A stretch of 64,000 bases of DNA from Gordionus sp. m RMFG-2023. Lineage: Eukaryota; Nematomorpha; Gordioida; Chordodea; Parachordodidae. Position numbers and translations under genes: made by a program. Under the pieces are notes generated by a model. That model was not told the DNA's origin, did not search any database, and was given only the letters and a program-made list of their open reading frames with translations. The stretch covers positions 61,590,954-61,654,953 of the forward strand of contig NC_088776.1 of assembly GCF_954871325.1 (NCBI RefSeq), written 5' to 3'. Of the stretch, positions 13,000 to 24,395 are shown piece after piece. Every line of letters begins with the position of its first letter. Position 1 is the stretch's first letter.

Positions 13000-13236
13000 G
13001 GGGCAGAAAATTGGACGCACCACAATGTCGCTACGTCAATTCGGTGCATACAGCTTCAATTTATTATAAATTATTAGTATAAAGAAAAAAGGATGATTAA
13101 ATAGAAGTCATTTTGAATGTTAGTCCTATTATTCATTTCCATTTCTTTATTTACAAAAATCTAAATTTTAAATGTGTAATATCAATAACAAATTTAATAA
13201 TATCAAAAAAAATTATCAACCAATATTTATACCGAT
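13000..13236. repeat. Left long terminal inverted repeat
   Basis: The segment is an imperfect inverted copy of 14,320-14,560. Landmarks are CAATTCGGTGCATAC (outer), CAATTTATTATAAAT, TAGTATAAAGAAAA, ATTAAATAGAAGTCATTTT and ACCAATATTTATACC (inner edge). The outer part also contains CGTCAATTCGG twice as a short direct repeat (about 12,999 and 13,034). Confidence 0.75.
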
Positions 13237-14319
13237 TTCTTTGGTGGACATAACATTGACTTAATAAATCTGAAAAAGAAACTAAGATATTGTCCGACGA
13301 TTTATTGAAATACAAGAGTCGGTGAAACTCTTTATTGAACTATATGATGTTGTATTTGCAGCACTGGAATTTTATATATCAAACTAGGAAAAAGCTTCAG
13401 CAAATCCTGAGAATCTTTTGCAGGCTATTATTAAGTCATAACTTTTAATAATGTGTTTATATTTTATTTAATTATAGATATGATTTTAGCATAATGTTAC
13501 AAATAATTGATTTGGATTTAAGGGAGGTTATAAATAGAGCAAAGAATATTGTTAATATTAAAAAATATCAGAGAGAAAATGGATGAAAAATTTCATGAAA
13601 TATATGAGAAAGTAAAGGAGATTGCTAATATGTTTGGGATTGAATTTTTTAAACATAGAGTAGTTTTTAGACAATACAATTGCTCAATATTGATTCATCT
13701 ACGATTGATGATTTTTATATAATAAACATTTATATTCCTCTTATTGATATTTTTTATTTAAATACAAGGAAAGATTTATTAGTCATAATTTTATTATAAA
13801 AAGCTTTTATTTTCATTTACCGGTTGAGTCTAAAATGTTGATTACGCTTGAAATACGAGTGTATTTTAGGAAAATCTCAGAGTTTTACGTTGATGATACA
13901 GTAGGCTCATATGATAAGTTAATTTGTGATGTCTGATTTTCACAAATCTTGACAAAATATAGTATTCTTTAAGATCAAAAAATGCTCTGAATGTCTTTTC
14001 CATATGTAATGCACTTTAGATTCCCAAAAGCAAAACATTATTAACTATTTTAGCAACATTACTAATTAGTATACCTGCATTAATGGAAGGTTTTTTAACT
14101 TTAAAAAAGTCAAAATAAGAAATACTACCTAACCTTATTAACTATTTATAAGATTATACTAGATTAAAATTTGATTCTTGGTGAATTAGCAAAATCTCAG
14201 AGAAAGTTATACCTCTCTTTATAAATTCAAATCAAAATGTTAAAGAGCTTTGGGTCTATTTTTAAAACTTGCCAAAAAAATATGTATACCTTATAATGTA
14301 ATAAATTGTCAACAAATAT
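13237..14319 (+). pseudogene. hAT transposase relic (ZMYM1/DUF4371-like)
   Basis: Plus-strand pieces in shifting frames match, in order, the middle and end of a hAT transposase of the DUF4371 type. First come FIELYDVVFAALEF and ASANPENLLQAI near 13,330-13,430. Then DLREVINRAKNIV near 13,510, KEIANMFGIEFFKHRVVFR near 13,615-13,675, and INIYIPLIDIFYLN near 13,720. Last is IPKSKTLLTILATLL with SIPALMEGFF, corresponding to the C-terminal dimerisation region, near 14,020-14,095. Stops and frameshifts are scattered throughout, so it is not functional. It lies exactly between two inverted repeats of about 240 bp. The N-terminal domains are absent, so either the element was internally deleted or only part of the gene is in the element. 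Confidence 0.6.
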
Positions 14320-14560
14320 AATTGGTATAAATATTGGTTGTTAATTTTTTTTGATATTAAATTTTTTATTGATATTACACATTTAGTAAATAAAATGGAG
14401 ATTTTTGTAAAAAAATATATAAAAAAATGAATAATAGGATTAACATTAAAAATGACTTCTATTTAATAATCCTATTTTCTTTATACTAATAAATTTATAA
14501 TAAATTGAACATGCGCGCCATATTTTCGCTATGCCGAATTGTCTCCAAGCTAAATTAACC
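14320..14560. repeat. Right long terminal inverted repeat
   Basis: Inverted partner of 13,000-13,236. Open frames of the minus strand that start around 14,727 run into this repeat and are therefore not independent genes. Confidence 0.75.
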
Positions 14561-14715
14561 TGCACCATTTTTTTAATTAAACTAAAATCAATCCTCAGTA
14601 AATGTTTTAAAATTGAGTAATTCAGTATCACCACTAAATGAGGATTCTGGATAATTTTTTTTCTCGACTTGCCATATGTACATATGATAATAATTAATGA
14701 AATTAATATTCCTTC

Positions 14716-14730
14716 CTGGAACAACATCTT
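14716..14730 (-). other. Decayed VVPG-type micro-exon site, 15 nt
   Basis: Minus strand: the acceptor side ends AAATGGCAG and the segment reads EDVVP in phase 1, but the donor is GA instead of GT. It sits next to R1 copy b where copies a and c have their intact sites, so I read it as a dead member of the same set. Confidence 0.35.
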
Positions 14731-14929
14731 CTGCCATTTGGCAACAATTTTGAACCATTATTAAAAACAAATAATTGAAATCAATACAAATTTATAGGAA
14801 ATCTTCAACGCAATCTTTATCAGTTTTTAGGCAAAAATATATATTAATTACAAACAATGAACTCGTGCAATGATATGAGCCCAAATAAAATGGAATATAG
14901 ATATAGATTAACTTTCAATTATAATGTGT

Positions 14930-15835
14930 GTTTGTTTAATAATGTAATAATTATTTATAATAATTTTTTATATTACCTTACATAATTTATACATTTAAAA
15001 TGAAAATTTTAATTTAAGCTTTATTTTCCTTTTATAAATTTAAGTTTAGTTATAGAAACTGCATGTTTGCGATGGTTCAATTTAATAGTCTGAATCAATA
15101 GTAATTCTATGTTTTTTTGTTTTTAACTGGAGATTTAAATTAAAACTACCTATTTTTTCTTACCATTTATAGCCTAGGTGTCATGTGGCTGGTAAAACAG
15201 TTATATTTATCATTATGTAGACTGTAAGTTAAACTTAAGTGGAGAAGGAGAGATGGGGGTTTACTTTGAATGGTTTTCCAATATATATTTAACATAATTC
15301 TGTATCAAAAGTAAATTCAGGTATCTGTTTATTGGTTTTGGACATGAATTTCTGCTCTAGAGATTATAGGCTCGTATATGAGATAGAAAAATAGTCTTAA
15401 AGTCTACAGGATGTTATTTATGTTGATAGATTTGGGGAGAGAAGATCTAGACTGTAGAGCTTTAATGAAAGGGCAACTTGTATCAAAAATAAGGAAGTGA
15501 ATTTTAAAATTAAAATAGATGCTAGTGTATTTTTATATATAATTCCAGTTTTAACAATATTTTAAGAGGATATAAAATTGGCAAAGAAAAACTATTTAAT
15601 TGGGAAAAAAAAGAGTTTTATTTAAAATGTCTTGATATCTTTTATTTTTATAAATTTGACTAGGAAAAATGAATAGAATTCTTAGAATTCTTTTTTCTAA
15701 TAAATTTAAATGTAGTATTATGGAGATTGTATTATCAATTGTTAGCCCTGACATAATAAGGTTGGACCTAGTAGATCTCCTTGTTAGACCCAAAACCTAG
15801 TCCCGCCCATTATGGGGAAGAGATTGACCTGCAGT
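14930..15835. repeat. Dispersed repeat R1, copy b
   Basis: Matches R1 copies a and c. Particularly clear are CCTAGGTGTCATGTGGCTGG near 15,173, the block GGTATCTGTTTATTGG near 15,331, GAGAGAAGATCTAGACT near 15,434 and the end block ACATAATAAGGTTGGACC near 15,751. Confidence 0.65.
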
Positions 15836-15861
15836 TGAAAATGATCTTATTAGCTATCGAT

Positions 15862-15915
15862 CAGTGGCGTAGCTGCGTAGCTACGGGGGTGGTTTTCGGG
15901 TTTGGATCCCTCCAA
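15862..15915 (+). mobile_element. Left end of a hAT-like MITE
   Basis: Begins CAGTGGCGTAGCTGCGTAGC and continues into a G-rich, then pyrimidine-rich stretch, the classic look of a hAT terminal inverted repeat. It abuts the end of R1 copy b. I could not find the partner end before R1 copy c starts near 16,230, so the length is unknown. Confidence 0.45.
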
Positions 15916-16229
15916 GAGCAAAAATTTTTATTTTAGATTATACGTTCAAAAGACTTAAAAGTGAGTTTTTATCAAATAAATACCATTACCATGAATATAT
16001 ATATTTTTCTGGTTTTAATGTTTGTGGAAGGATATTATATTACTATTGAAATTATTCTGGATAGTATTATTATAAATTTATTGAGAATAATCTTCTAAAT
16101 TATAATAAAATATTATTGATGCATTTAAGAAAAATATATTTATTATATATTATCGAAGATATTGTTATGATTTGTAAAATTAATTTAGTTTTAGTATACG
16201 TTAATAAATAATTAATTATTAAAATGTGG

Positions 16230-17400
16230 TTTAGGACTCCTGCCAATCTGACTTAAATTATTCTATCCATTCTTTCAAGATTACTATTTAGGGACGTTGC
16301 TAAAAAGTTTTAAAAATGCTGTGTTTTGAAGCTGATAATTAGCTAGTTTATGGTTTATATATATTTGATATTAATTGCTTTCGGTTAATTGGAGAGATAT
16401 CATGTTTTAGAATATAGGTGCCAAAATAAATCTTTTTGAGTTATACTGAATTTAAGTTTCAGTTTCTATTTTAAAATTATAATATTCATCTGTCATTTAT
16501 ATAATTACCTGGAACAACTTGATCACCTACTAAAACAAATATTGTGAAAATAAATATAATTATTAATGAAAAAAAATAAAATGGTAGATAATAATTTCCG
16601 AACAATCTTTGAACAGTTTTTCTTTAAATTGAAATAATATAACGGGTTCTGGATAAACCATAGCATGAGTTTTAAAGAGAGCGCATGTATGCATTGTTTA
16701 ATTTAATGATCTAAATAAATAGTAATTCTAAGTTTTTGTTATTAATTACAAATATAAATTATAACTACCTATTGTTTCTAATCATTCATAGCCTAGGTGT
16801 CATGTGGCTGGTAAAAATTTTTATTCTTAACATTATGTGGACTGTAAGATAGATTAAAGAAGGAGTAGGAGAAATGATAATTTACTTTGAATTGTTTTAC
16901 AATATATGTATTCGACATAATTTGCCAAAGTAATTTTCAATATCTGTTTTATTAGATTTGAATATGAGTTTCTAAAGGTGTTTCTGCTCCAGAGATCATA
17001 GGCTGCTATACAAGATAGGAAAACTGCAGAATATGTTAATTGCTGAGTGATATGGGGAGGGAAGATCTAGACTAAAGAGCTTTGATAAAAGGCAACTTGG
17101 ATCCAAAGAAGAAAAGAATTTTTAAATTAGGATGCGATTACTTTGAAGATATCTTCCTAATTTTAACAATATTTTATGTGTATATAAAAATTGGCTAATA
17201 AAAGTGCGTAAAATATTTTGGATGAAGAAAGAGTTTTAGATAAAATGTCTGATGAGCAAGTATTTTAATATATTTTTGGTTAGTAAAGATGAACAGAATT
17301 CACATTTTCTAAAATTAAATTTAAGAATTCTTTTTATGTAAATTTTTATTTTCTATTGTTTGTCCTGACAATAAAATTTAAGACCTAGGGTCTCTCATCT
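16230..17400. repeat. Dispersed repeat R1, copy c
   Basis: Third copy, matching a over both halves and b over the right half. It ends just before the DIRS-like fossil. Copies b and c are about 0.4 kb apart and share more detail with each other than with a. Confidence 0.65.
16509..16529 (-). other. Candidate micro-exon, 21 nt, phase 1-1, VVPG type
   Basis: Minus strand: the acceptor ends ATTTGTTTTAG, a good pyrimidine-rich 3' splice site, and the donor is GTAATTAT. In phase 1 it reads GDQVVP and then the first base of Gly. Length, phase and the end of the peptide match the site in R1 copy a. The first residues differ. Confidence 0.45.
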
Positions 17401-17554
17401 AAAAACAACGAATTAGAGAATATTCAATCAAAAAGGAAAAGTTGTGAATAAACAATAGTCGTAACCTAGATTTTGCTAGAGTGGCTACTATTAGATAAGT
17501 TTTACCCCATAAAATTATTGGAGATTTAGGTACATAATTAGCTTCATATTTGTT

Positions 17555-20500
17555 GATATCATGGTCCGTGCACCAAGACATGCACGTCAACCCAATCAGA
17601 ATATGTTAGCTAGTCAGAACCCAGCTTTAGGAGACGCGATAGATGAAATAACGCCTAATAATTCGCTGGAAGTGCCGCCCTGTGATTCAGGTTTAGCCGC
17701 AATGATGTCAGCCATGCAAGCCATTTCTGCGCAAATGGTCGCGCTCTCTTCGAGGGTAGACAAAACAAAGCAACGATATCGTTCATCTTCTGCCCATAGA
17801 AGCGCAACGTCGACTCAGCGAGGTCGAGATAGCAGAACACCAAAGCCATCACCCCCGCCGCGTGTGCCACCTGCACTGCTCAATGCCGAAGAAAGATACG
17901 CCAAACTAACCAAAGTCCAGGCCGGCCTTAACCAAGATTTGGCGGAACCCCGCTACAAAACAAGATCGAGATCGTCATGAAATCAAGCATATCCAGGACG
18001 TTCTTGACCTGCTTTCGGTAGATTCAGGCACCAGACTCATAGATGTCATGACCAAAAGAATTAGAGTTCTAGCACTTGAGATACACTGGACTGGTCAACG
18101 GCAAATAACAATGACTTGTCATATCAGGAGAAATTCCTTTGTGGTGAGGAAATCAAAGTTGTTTATGAAACACAGCTTTATTACAGAGGCTCGGGCTATT
18201 CACGTCTTGACGCCAAAGGCTTGAAAAGAAGGAGACGACCGCCTCCCGGGGCAAGAAAAGGAAGTAGCTCTCACTCAGACTCTTTCGTCTCTTCCTCTTC
18301 TCTCCTCTATCTCTTTCTCTTCTTCCTTCCCATCTACCTATGCTCCACCCACAATTCCCAAAGGCTCTTTATATGTCCACCCCCTCAACAGCAAATATTC
18401 ACAGGATTTGACAATCAATAATCCATCGGCCCGAAAAGGAGGTGCAGTGCATTTCCCAAACTTGCTGGCCACGGTAAATAGATACCTGCGGGAAGCATCA
18501 ACTGTTCTCTCCTGATGATGATATTAAGGTGATTCCTGAAGCTAGATACCGAGCAACAATAATCATTCTCCTGTTCCGGATCTACCTGATGCCAGTCCCT
18601 TTGCTGCAACACATTTGCATGTTTCTTCCTTTCTTTCCAAAGATTCAGGCAATCCCGAATGGCGGATTTCCAACGCCACTACAGCAACCTGGTCTTCGAG
18701 CAGGGATAGTAGCGATAGTCTGCTAACGTGCCTCGTCTCTGAATTAGAGCATTCTATCTTTAGTGAGAACAACGATCATGGTATGATCATGTAGGGTCAA
18801 CATCAATTCAGAACTTACCCGCTATCCTCGATTAGATTGGCAACGTGAATACGCAGGCCAACTTCATGGACGAGCAATTAGAAGCATTGCCTAGCCTTAA
18901 AATAAGCACAGCAAGGTTTACACCTGAACCGTTAATGTCCAAATTTACCAGAAAAGTGGCCACCCGAGGATTTCGGCCTCGCTTGGACCATCTTAAGATC
19001 AATAATAATAACAAACATTTCATAGCTCTCCAATTGCTAGAAAATACAGAATCATCATTCGCCAAATATGGAAGCAAACATTATTGAGCTTACCAATAAC
19101 GGGCATATTTATTGGCCGCTCTATGTTATACCAAAGGCTAACGGCTCCCCTAGGGTCATCAGCGAATTTTCGGAAGTATTTAAGAATTTCTTTCACTATC
19201 CCTTCCGCTTAAAATCGATCCCTATGTCTAACAAACTAGACCAAGCAAAAATCGCATGTAAAATTAATATCAAATCTGCGTTTTTATCGGTCTCTCTGGC
19301 CACCCAAGTAAGAAGGTTCTTTGCATTTGAGTTTAATGGAACCTGCTATGCTTACAAAGTACTCCCCATTGGGATATCTTATAATCCATATTGTTTACAG
19401 TCTACCATCTTAGACGTCTATTCCAAAACCAACAGGAAAGCAAATTACAACGTATACTTGAATGACATCCTTATCTTCGGGAGACAATGCGAATGATATA
19501 AAGTGGTCCACTCATCAAGAAGGTTGGGGCATCGAGATCTCTACGGGAAAATCTATCCTTGGTCCTACCCCCCCCCCAACCAAAAAAAAACGTACCTTGG
19601 AATCCCAACCAACCTTGAGGCAAAGACTATATCCGCAGACACCAATACTAGACGGCGGTCAAGAAATGCCTATAAATTTTCAAAAGTCAGTCATACCTAC
19701 ATTTATGTCGGAATCTCGCTGCTAGATTATTAGGAGTAATCAACCATTATGCGAACACGATAACATGCATGTCGAAACTATACTCCCCTTATTACGGAAC
19801 CATGAATAATGTTAACCTCGCCCCCATCGATACCTTCTAGTCTTTCGAAACGCATCCAATATCATTGAAGAATTTTAAACACCCCTAAGTATACTATATT
19901 ATGCTAATAATACTGTTTAGACAGATGCCTTATATTCCCATATCGGCATCTCGTTCTGGGGGTATCAAAATATGTCAGTATCATTCCAAGAATTTAGTCT
20001 CCTATTTATCGTTCCGTAATATGCTATCAACCATATAAACGCTAAAGAAGTCATAGCGGTAGGAATTGGAGCAATCATGGACCTGCACAAGGACATGGAT
20101 CACCTCATTATTTTCACTGACTCCAGCGTGGCTTACTATTCCTAAGAAAGAGGGTTCCAGATCCCCCTCAATCGAAATTGTTCTATCCCAAATCCTTTTC
20201 AAAATTGGCCTTAAGAACTTCACTGCCATCTTGCAAAACATACAAAGGTTCCCCATAGATAAAAACGCAGACGAACCCTCGAGAGTCTGCATGGCATAAA
20301 GAGAACAATTAAACCTCTTTGGTGGCCCCGTCTTACAAACGCCCATATTACTTTAACGTGAAGAAATTATCCCATTGATTCCATATACACCATCCTTAAT
20401 ATCTGGATTTTCTATCCCACCGAGAGACAACAGTACAGAAATATACAACTGGAGCAACATCAGTATTCACTCCGGAGATATAACTTAATCAAAAATTAAG

Positions 20501-20700
20501 ATAATCATTAATATTCAAAATAACGAATGATCCCTGAACATAAATAAAATTATATTACTTATATTTGTTTAATATTGTCTCGTAAATATTCTGTATTATA
20601 TTTTTGATTAAATAAAGCCTTAGGAATATCGAAGCCATAAAGGCCAAGATATTCGGCTATATCCATATTCCCCTTGAAAAAGGGGGAATATGTTAAAAGG
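17555..20700 (+). mobile_element. DIRS-like retroelement fossil, broken
   Basis: A block of distinctly higher G+C than its surroundings. Parts seen on the plus strand are a Pro/Arg-rich gag-like frame (17,561-17,980), a reverse transcriptase region around 19,100-19,490 (CKINIKSAF, FEFNGTCYAYKVLPIG) and an RNase H region around 19,910-20,290 ending in an N-ADEPSR motif of the type used by DIRS and related elements. I see no clear tyrosine recombinase or integrase. A short hairpin and purine tract lies near 20,670-20,690. Assignment to the DIRS order rather than a divergent Ty3-like group is a best guess. It is broken, with roughly ten or more breaks. Terminal repeats are not obvious. Judging by the still recognisable domains I would call it moderately old. 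Confidence 0.6.
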
Positions 20701-20739
20701 ATCTAATTTGAACTAAAAGAACTTTTTGACTTAGTATGT

Positions 20740-21085
20740 TTTGTTTTAGCTATAATTTCATTTTTTGTTTGATAAGGAAATAATTAATCTTATGTTAAAC
20801 CCAAGTCATATATGGTAACCCAGATAATTATATTATATATAGTATAATACCTTCAATAGGCTTCTCAATAACATCGTCCACTTGCATATATTCTGCATAT
20901 ATAAAAATTTATTAAAAATTAATAAAAATATAAATATCGTTGAATTAATAATGTGATGATTCGTCATTGCTAAAGGGAACTCAGCTTTTCTAATCTTTAT
21001 GTCAACCTAAAGTGGTTATGAAAATTATAATTTATCATTATAAAGTTTGTTTTTTCTGTTAAATAGGGATATTAAATTACATATT
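20740..21085. repeat. Module d, copy 1, left part
   Basis: Aligns with 24,396-24,720. Shared landmarks are the micro-exon site, CTGCATATATAAAAATT, AAGGGAACTCAGCTTT and a T-rich block after it. The copy continues beyond the inserted hAT element at about 23,690. Confidence 0.65.
20851..20892 (-). other. Candidate micro-exon, 42 nt, phase 1-1
   Basis: Minus strand: the acceptor ends TTTTATATATGCAG and the donor is GTATTATAC. In phase 1 it reads YMQVDDVIEKPIE and ends in the first base of Gly. The paralogous segment at 24,523 is 24 nt and reads DIQVGDE. The 18-nt size difference is a multiple of three, and both splice signals are kept in both copies. Confidence 0.45.
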
Positions 21086-21089
21086 TTTT

Positions 21090-23665
21090 GATAAATAATC
21101 AAAAATATTTTAATTTATTTAGACAAAACGAGGTATAAAATAATTAAAATATTTGATTGGATTCAAATAATATGAATCTAATTGAATAATTACGAATACG
21201 AATAATAAATTATTTGTTTTGTCTGAATACTAATAATCATTTATTCGATTCGAATAAAACGAATTATTCGTAATATTTAATAAATTGTTTAATAAATCTA
21301 ACATTTGTTGACCTGCCAATCTGACAGGTGATGTGTTTGTGTTTATAAAAATTCTAGCACAAATTTAAAAATTTATGAAGTGAAAATTTATATTTTATTT
21401 GCCACATATTTTGAATCTCACGAAAAGAATATTTTTTGAATCTCATAATAAATTATATTAAAAATTAAACAAACCAGAGGTATAAAAAATATATTACATC
21501 TGCTAACCTAATTATGTTAGAGGAGAATGCTTCTGATAAAATTATGCTTGATGTTGAAGATGAGAAAATTTCCTAACAAAAGAGAGCAATTATATGGGAT
21601 CAATATCAAATCCTTAAAGACGGTGAAAAGGCTGCTTGCAATCATTGCAAGAGTATTATAAAATGTAAAGGCAAGACAACATCTCCTCTTATTAATAATT
21701 ATAATAGGTTTCATTCACACCTTAATAAAATATAATAAAATAGACATTTTTTTAAAGTCTAAACCAAATTCTTCAAAAAAAATTAATTTTAAGGATAATT
21801 TATTAAAATTATTTATAAATAATAATATACCTTTTAAAATTATTAATTCAAATGATTTTAAAAATTTTATAAGTGATCTTGATTGTTCTGTAAAATCAAT
21901 ATGCTCCAATACTCTTAAATTGCACATGTATAATACATTTGCAGAAAAAGAACAGTTGGTTAAGGAAATAATATCTAATAATAAAAGTCAGATTAATTTT
22001 TCATCTGACATTTGGACTAGCCCAACACAGGTTCTTTTTTAAGGCTAACAGCCCATTTTATTGATGATAATTTTAAAGATAACATAATTTTGGATGTCAG
22101 TCCAATAAATGAAACACATTCAGGTTAAAATATATTTAAAGCCTTTGTTAAAATAATTAAAAATTATAATTTAGAGAATAACATTTTTTTATATAACAGA
22201 TAATGCAACTAATAATAAAAATTGATACATTTTTTTTAAAATATCGATTAATAAAAATAGGGCACATTCGATGCTTTGCCCATGTAATTAAATTAATATC
22301 TAAAGAAATTTTAAAAATTTTAGATCCTTCAACTCTAAAACTAAGAAACATTATTAGAATGATTCGTAATTCCCCTAAAAAATTTAATTTATTAAAAAAT
22401 ATATGTAGTACCCTACACCCTCTACTAAATTTTTAAAACCAAAATTGGATTGTAAAATAAGGTGGAATAGCACCTACCAAATGATTGAAAGGGGCTTAGT
22501 GTTAAAGCCTGCTATAACAAAATTAGTTAATGAAGTAATAACTACTATTAAAATTCTTCAAGAAAAACAAATATCAGAGGTAAACTAAAATTTATAATAA
22601 TAATATAATACTTTGATAACGTATAGGAAGAATGGGAGGATCTTATAAAAATTAAAGTTATCCTATTGCCTTTATATGAAACTACAAATATAGTAAGTGG
22701 GGAGAATTATCCTACTTATAATTTGGTTATACCTTATTATATTTTACTTGAACATCTAAAAAATGAAAAACCTGGTTTCCATAAATCCTTTAACAATAGT
22801 TTCAAAGTATCATGTGATAAATTGTTGGGCTATTATAATTTAATTGCCGATGATGCAATAATAACCACAAAATTAGATCCCAGACATAAAGTAGAATATT
22901 TTAAATCAATATCTCTTGATTATGATATTGATATATCCAAGTTAATGGGCAAATTTAAAGAGATTTACAAAAGATATACAGGTATTTAATTTACCCCCAT
23001 TTAAATATGATTTTATTTAACAAATAAGGATAAAATTCAACAAAACAGGTTAGACATTGTTTTTAAACAAAATAATATTCAACTGTGTGAAATAGATTTT
23101 TATCTGAGTGAACCAAGAGCAAAGAGTGATTCTGACCCGTTAATGTGGTGGAAGGCAAATGCATATCGGATCCCCATACTCTCGAAAATGGCAAGGGATT
23201 ATCTATCTATACAAGGAACATCAACTGCTTGTGAAAGGCTTTTCTCAGTTGGAACTAATTTATTGTCAAAAAACCGCATGTCATATAAGGAAGAAAATAA
23301 GAAAAAGTCTTTGCATTAAAAATTGGCTTAAATTATAAATTAAATTAATAATATACATTTTTATTTTGTTTATAACTTGATTATATATTATTTATTATCA
23401 GATTATTGATTACATTAAATTATAATTTTTTCTGTTTAAAATCAAATTTGTAATAAAAAAATTTGTCAATATATTTGAGTATGATTTATTTTATTAAAAA
23501 AATTAATTCGAATTATTTGAAATATTCGAATAATTCGAATCGAATACAAATAGTAGATTTTATTATTCGTACGAATTCAAATAGTAAATTATTCGATTCG
23601 TTTAAACGAATTGAATATGAATAATGCACTATTCGATTCAAATTCGTTTTTGAATAGGCCTAGTA
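21090..23665 (+). mobile_element. hAT transposon inserted into module d
   Basis: The element interrupts module d. Its right end reads inward as TAGGCCTATTCAAAAACG, followed by many copies of a TTCGAAT-type motif, which recur near the left end (about 21,150-21,280). Such subterminal repeats are typical transposase-binding regions of hAT elements. The left terminal repeat is not recognisable, so the left boundary is approximate and the 8-bp target duplication cannot be confirmed. Confidence 0.65.
21514..23320 (+). pseudogene. BED-finger hAT transposase, pseudogene
   Basis: Plus strand. It starts at an ATG near 21,514 (MLEENASDKIM). A BED-type zinc finger follows (WDQYQILKDGEKAACNHCKS with a downstream F-H-S-H-L, about 21,590-21,725). 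Next come the catalytic-core pieces: SDIWTSPTQ near 22,005, ITDNATNNK near 22,193 and RCFAHVIKL near 22,270. A long clean frame of 107 residues lies at 22,666-22,989 with TTKLDPRHK. The C-terminal dimerisation domain lies at about 23,090-23,270 (DPLMWWKANAYRIPILSKMA, TSTACERLFS). Order and spacing fit a full hAT transposase. At least six frameshifts or stops make it inactive. Good preservation of the C-terminal half suggests a fairly recent insertion. Confidence 0.85.
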
Positions 23666-23689
23666 TACATGTAACACTCGAATCCAATC

Positions 23690-24395
23690 AAATAAGCTTG
23701 TGGGAAAAAAAACTATATGTAAAAAATCTCTACCAAAATAAACTGATGAATTAAAAACTCAAAAAAAATTAAAAACAATTTAGGAATGAAATATTGATAG
23801 AAAATCTCAGGTAAAAGAATAAAAAACGGAAGTAAATTTGTAGGAATTAAAAAGCTTTTGAAAATAAATTTTAAAATAAAGTTAAAATTTAATAAATATT
23901 TATATATTTCAAAATAAATGCGGTTCTGCCCAAAGCGTCGCGAGAATTTAAAAAATATTTTTTACAAGTTTCCCCGACATCCCGGCGCTTAATAATTTTT
24001 TTGAAAGTAAAATCATAATTTCCTATTCCAAGTTTAAATTAAATTTCAAAATTGGGAGTGACCCAGGAAAATACTTTGTACAAATGGCATGATTCAAAAA
24101 TTATTAGCACTCAAATATTTTAGCCCGATCCGCTGGTCAAACTTTCAAACGAGCCGAGATCTGGAAATGGCTGATTCCTATTTTCTAATGTATTTGTAAG
24201 GATATTGCGAATTTAATCAATACAAGAGAATAGCTATCCAATTTCTCAAGAATTTTATCATGTAACTTTGATTTTTTAAGTAATCAATATTGGCTTTTTT
24301 AAGGAAATAAAAGTACTAATGGAGAGTCAATCTCAATACATCATATTTTAGATATTATGACATGAATGAATACATCGTATTCCAGCAAAAAAGTC
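23690..24395. repeat. Module d, copy 1, right part
   Basis: Continuation of module d copy 1 after the hAT insertion. The stretch 23,760-24,030 matches 25,100-25,330, with landmarks TATTGATAGAAAATCTCAGG, TGCGGTTCTG and a GGCGCTTAATAATTTTTT-type block. Confidence 0.6.

Noticed and set aside
14446-14770. Two overlapping minus-strand frames of 60 and 93 residues
   Set aside because: They run into the right long inverted repeat of the hAT relic and over the decayed VVPG site. No independent support for a gene.
18415-19077. Several minus-strand frames of 65-81 residues
   Set aside because: Shadows of the plus-strand DIRS-like fossil, caused by its higher G+C content.
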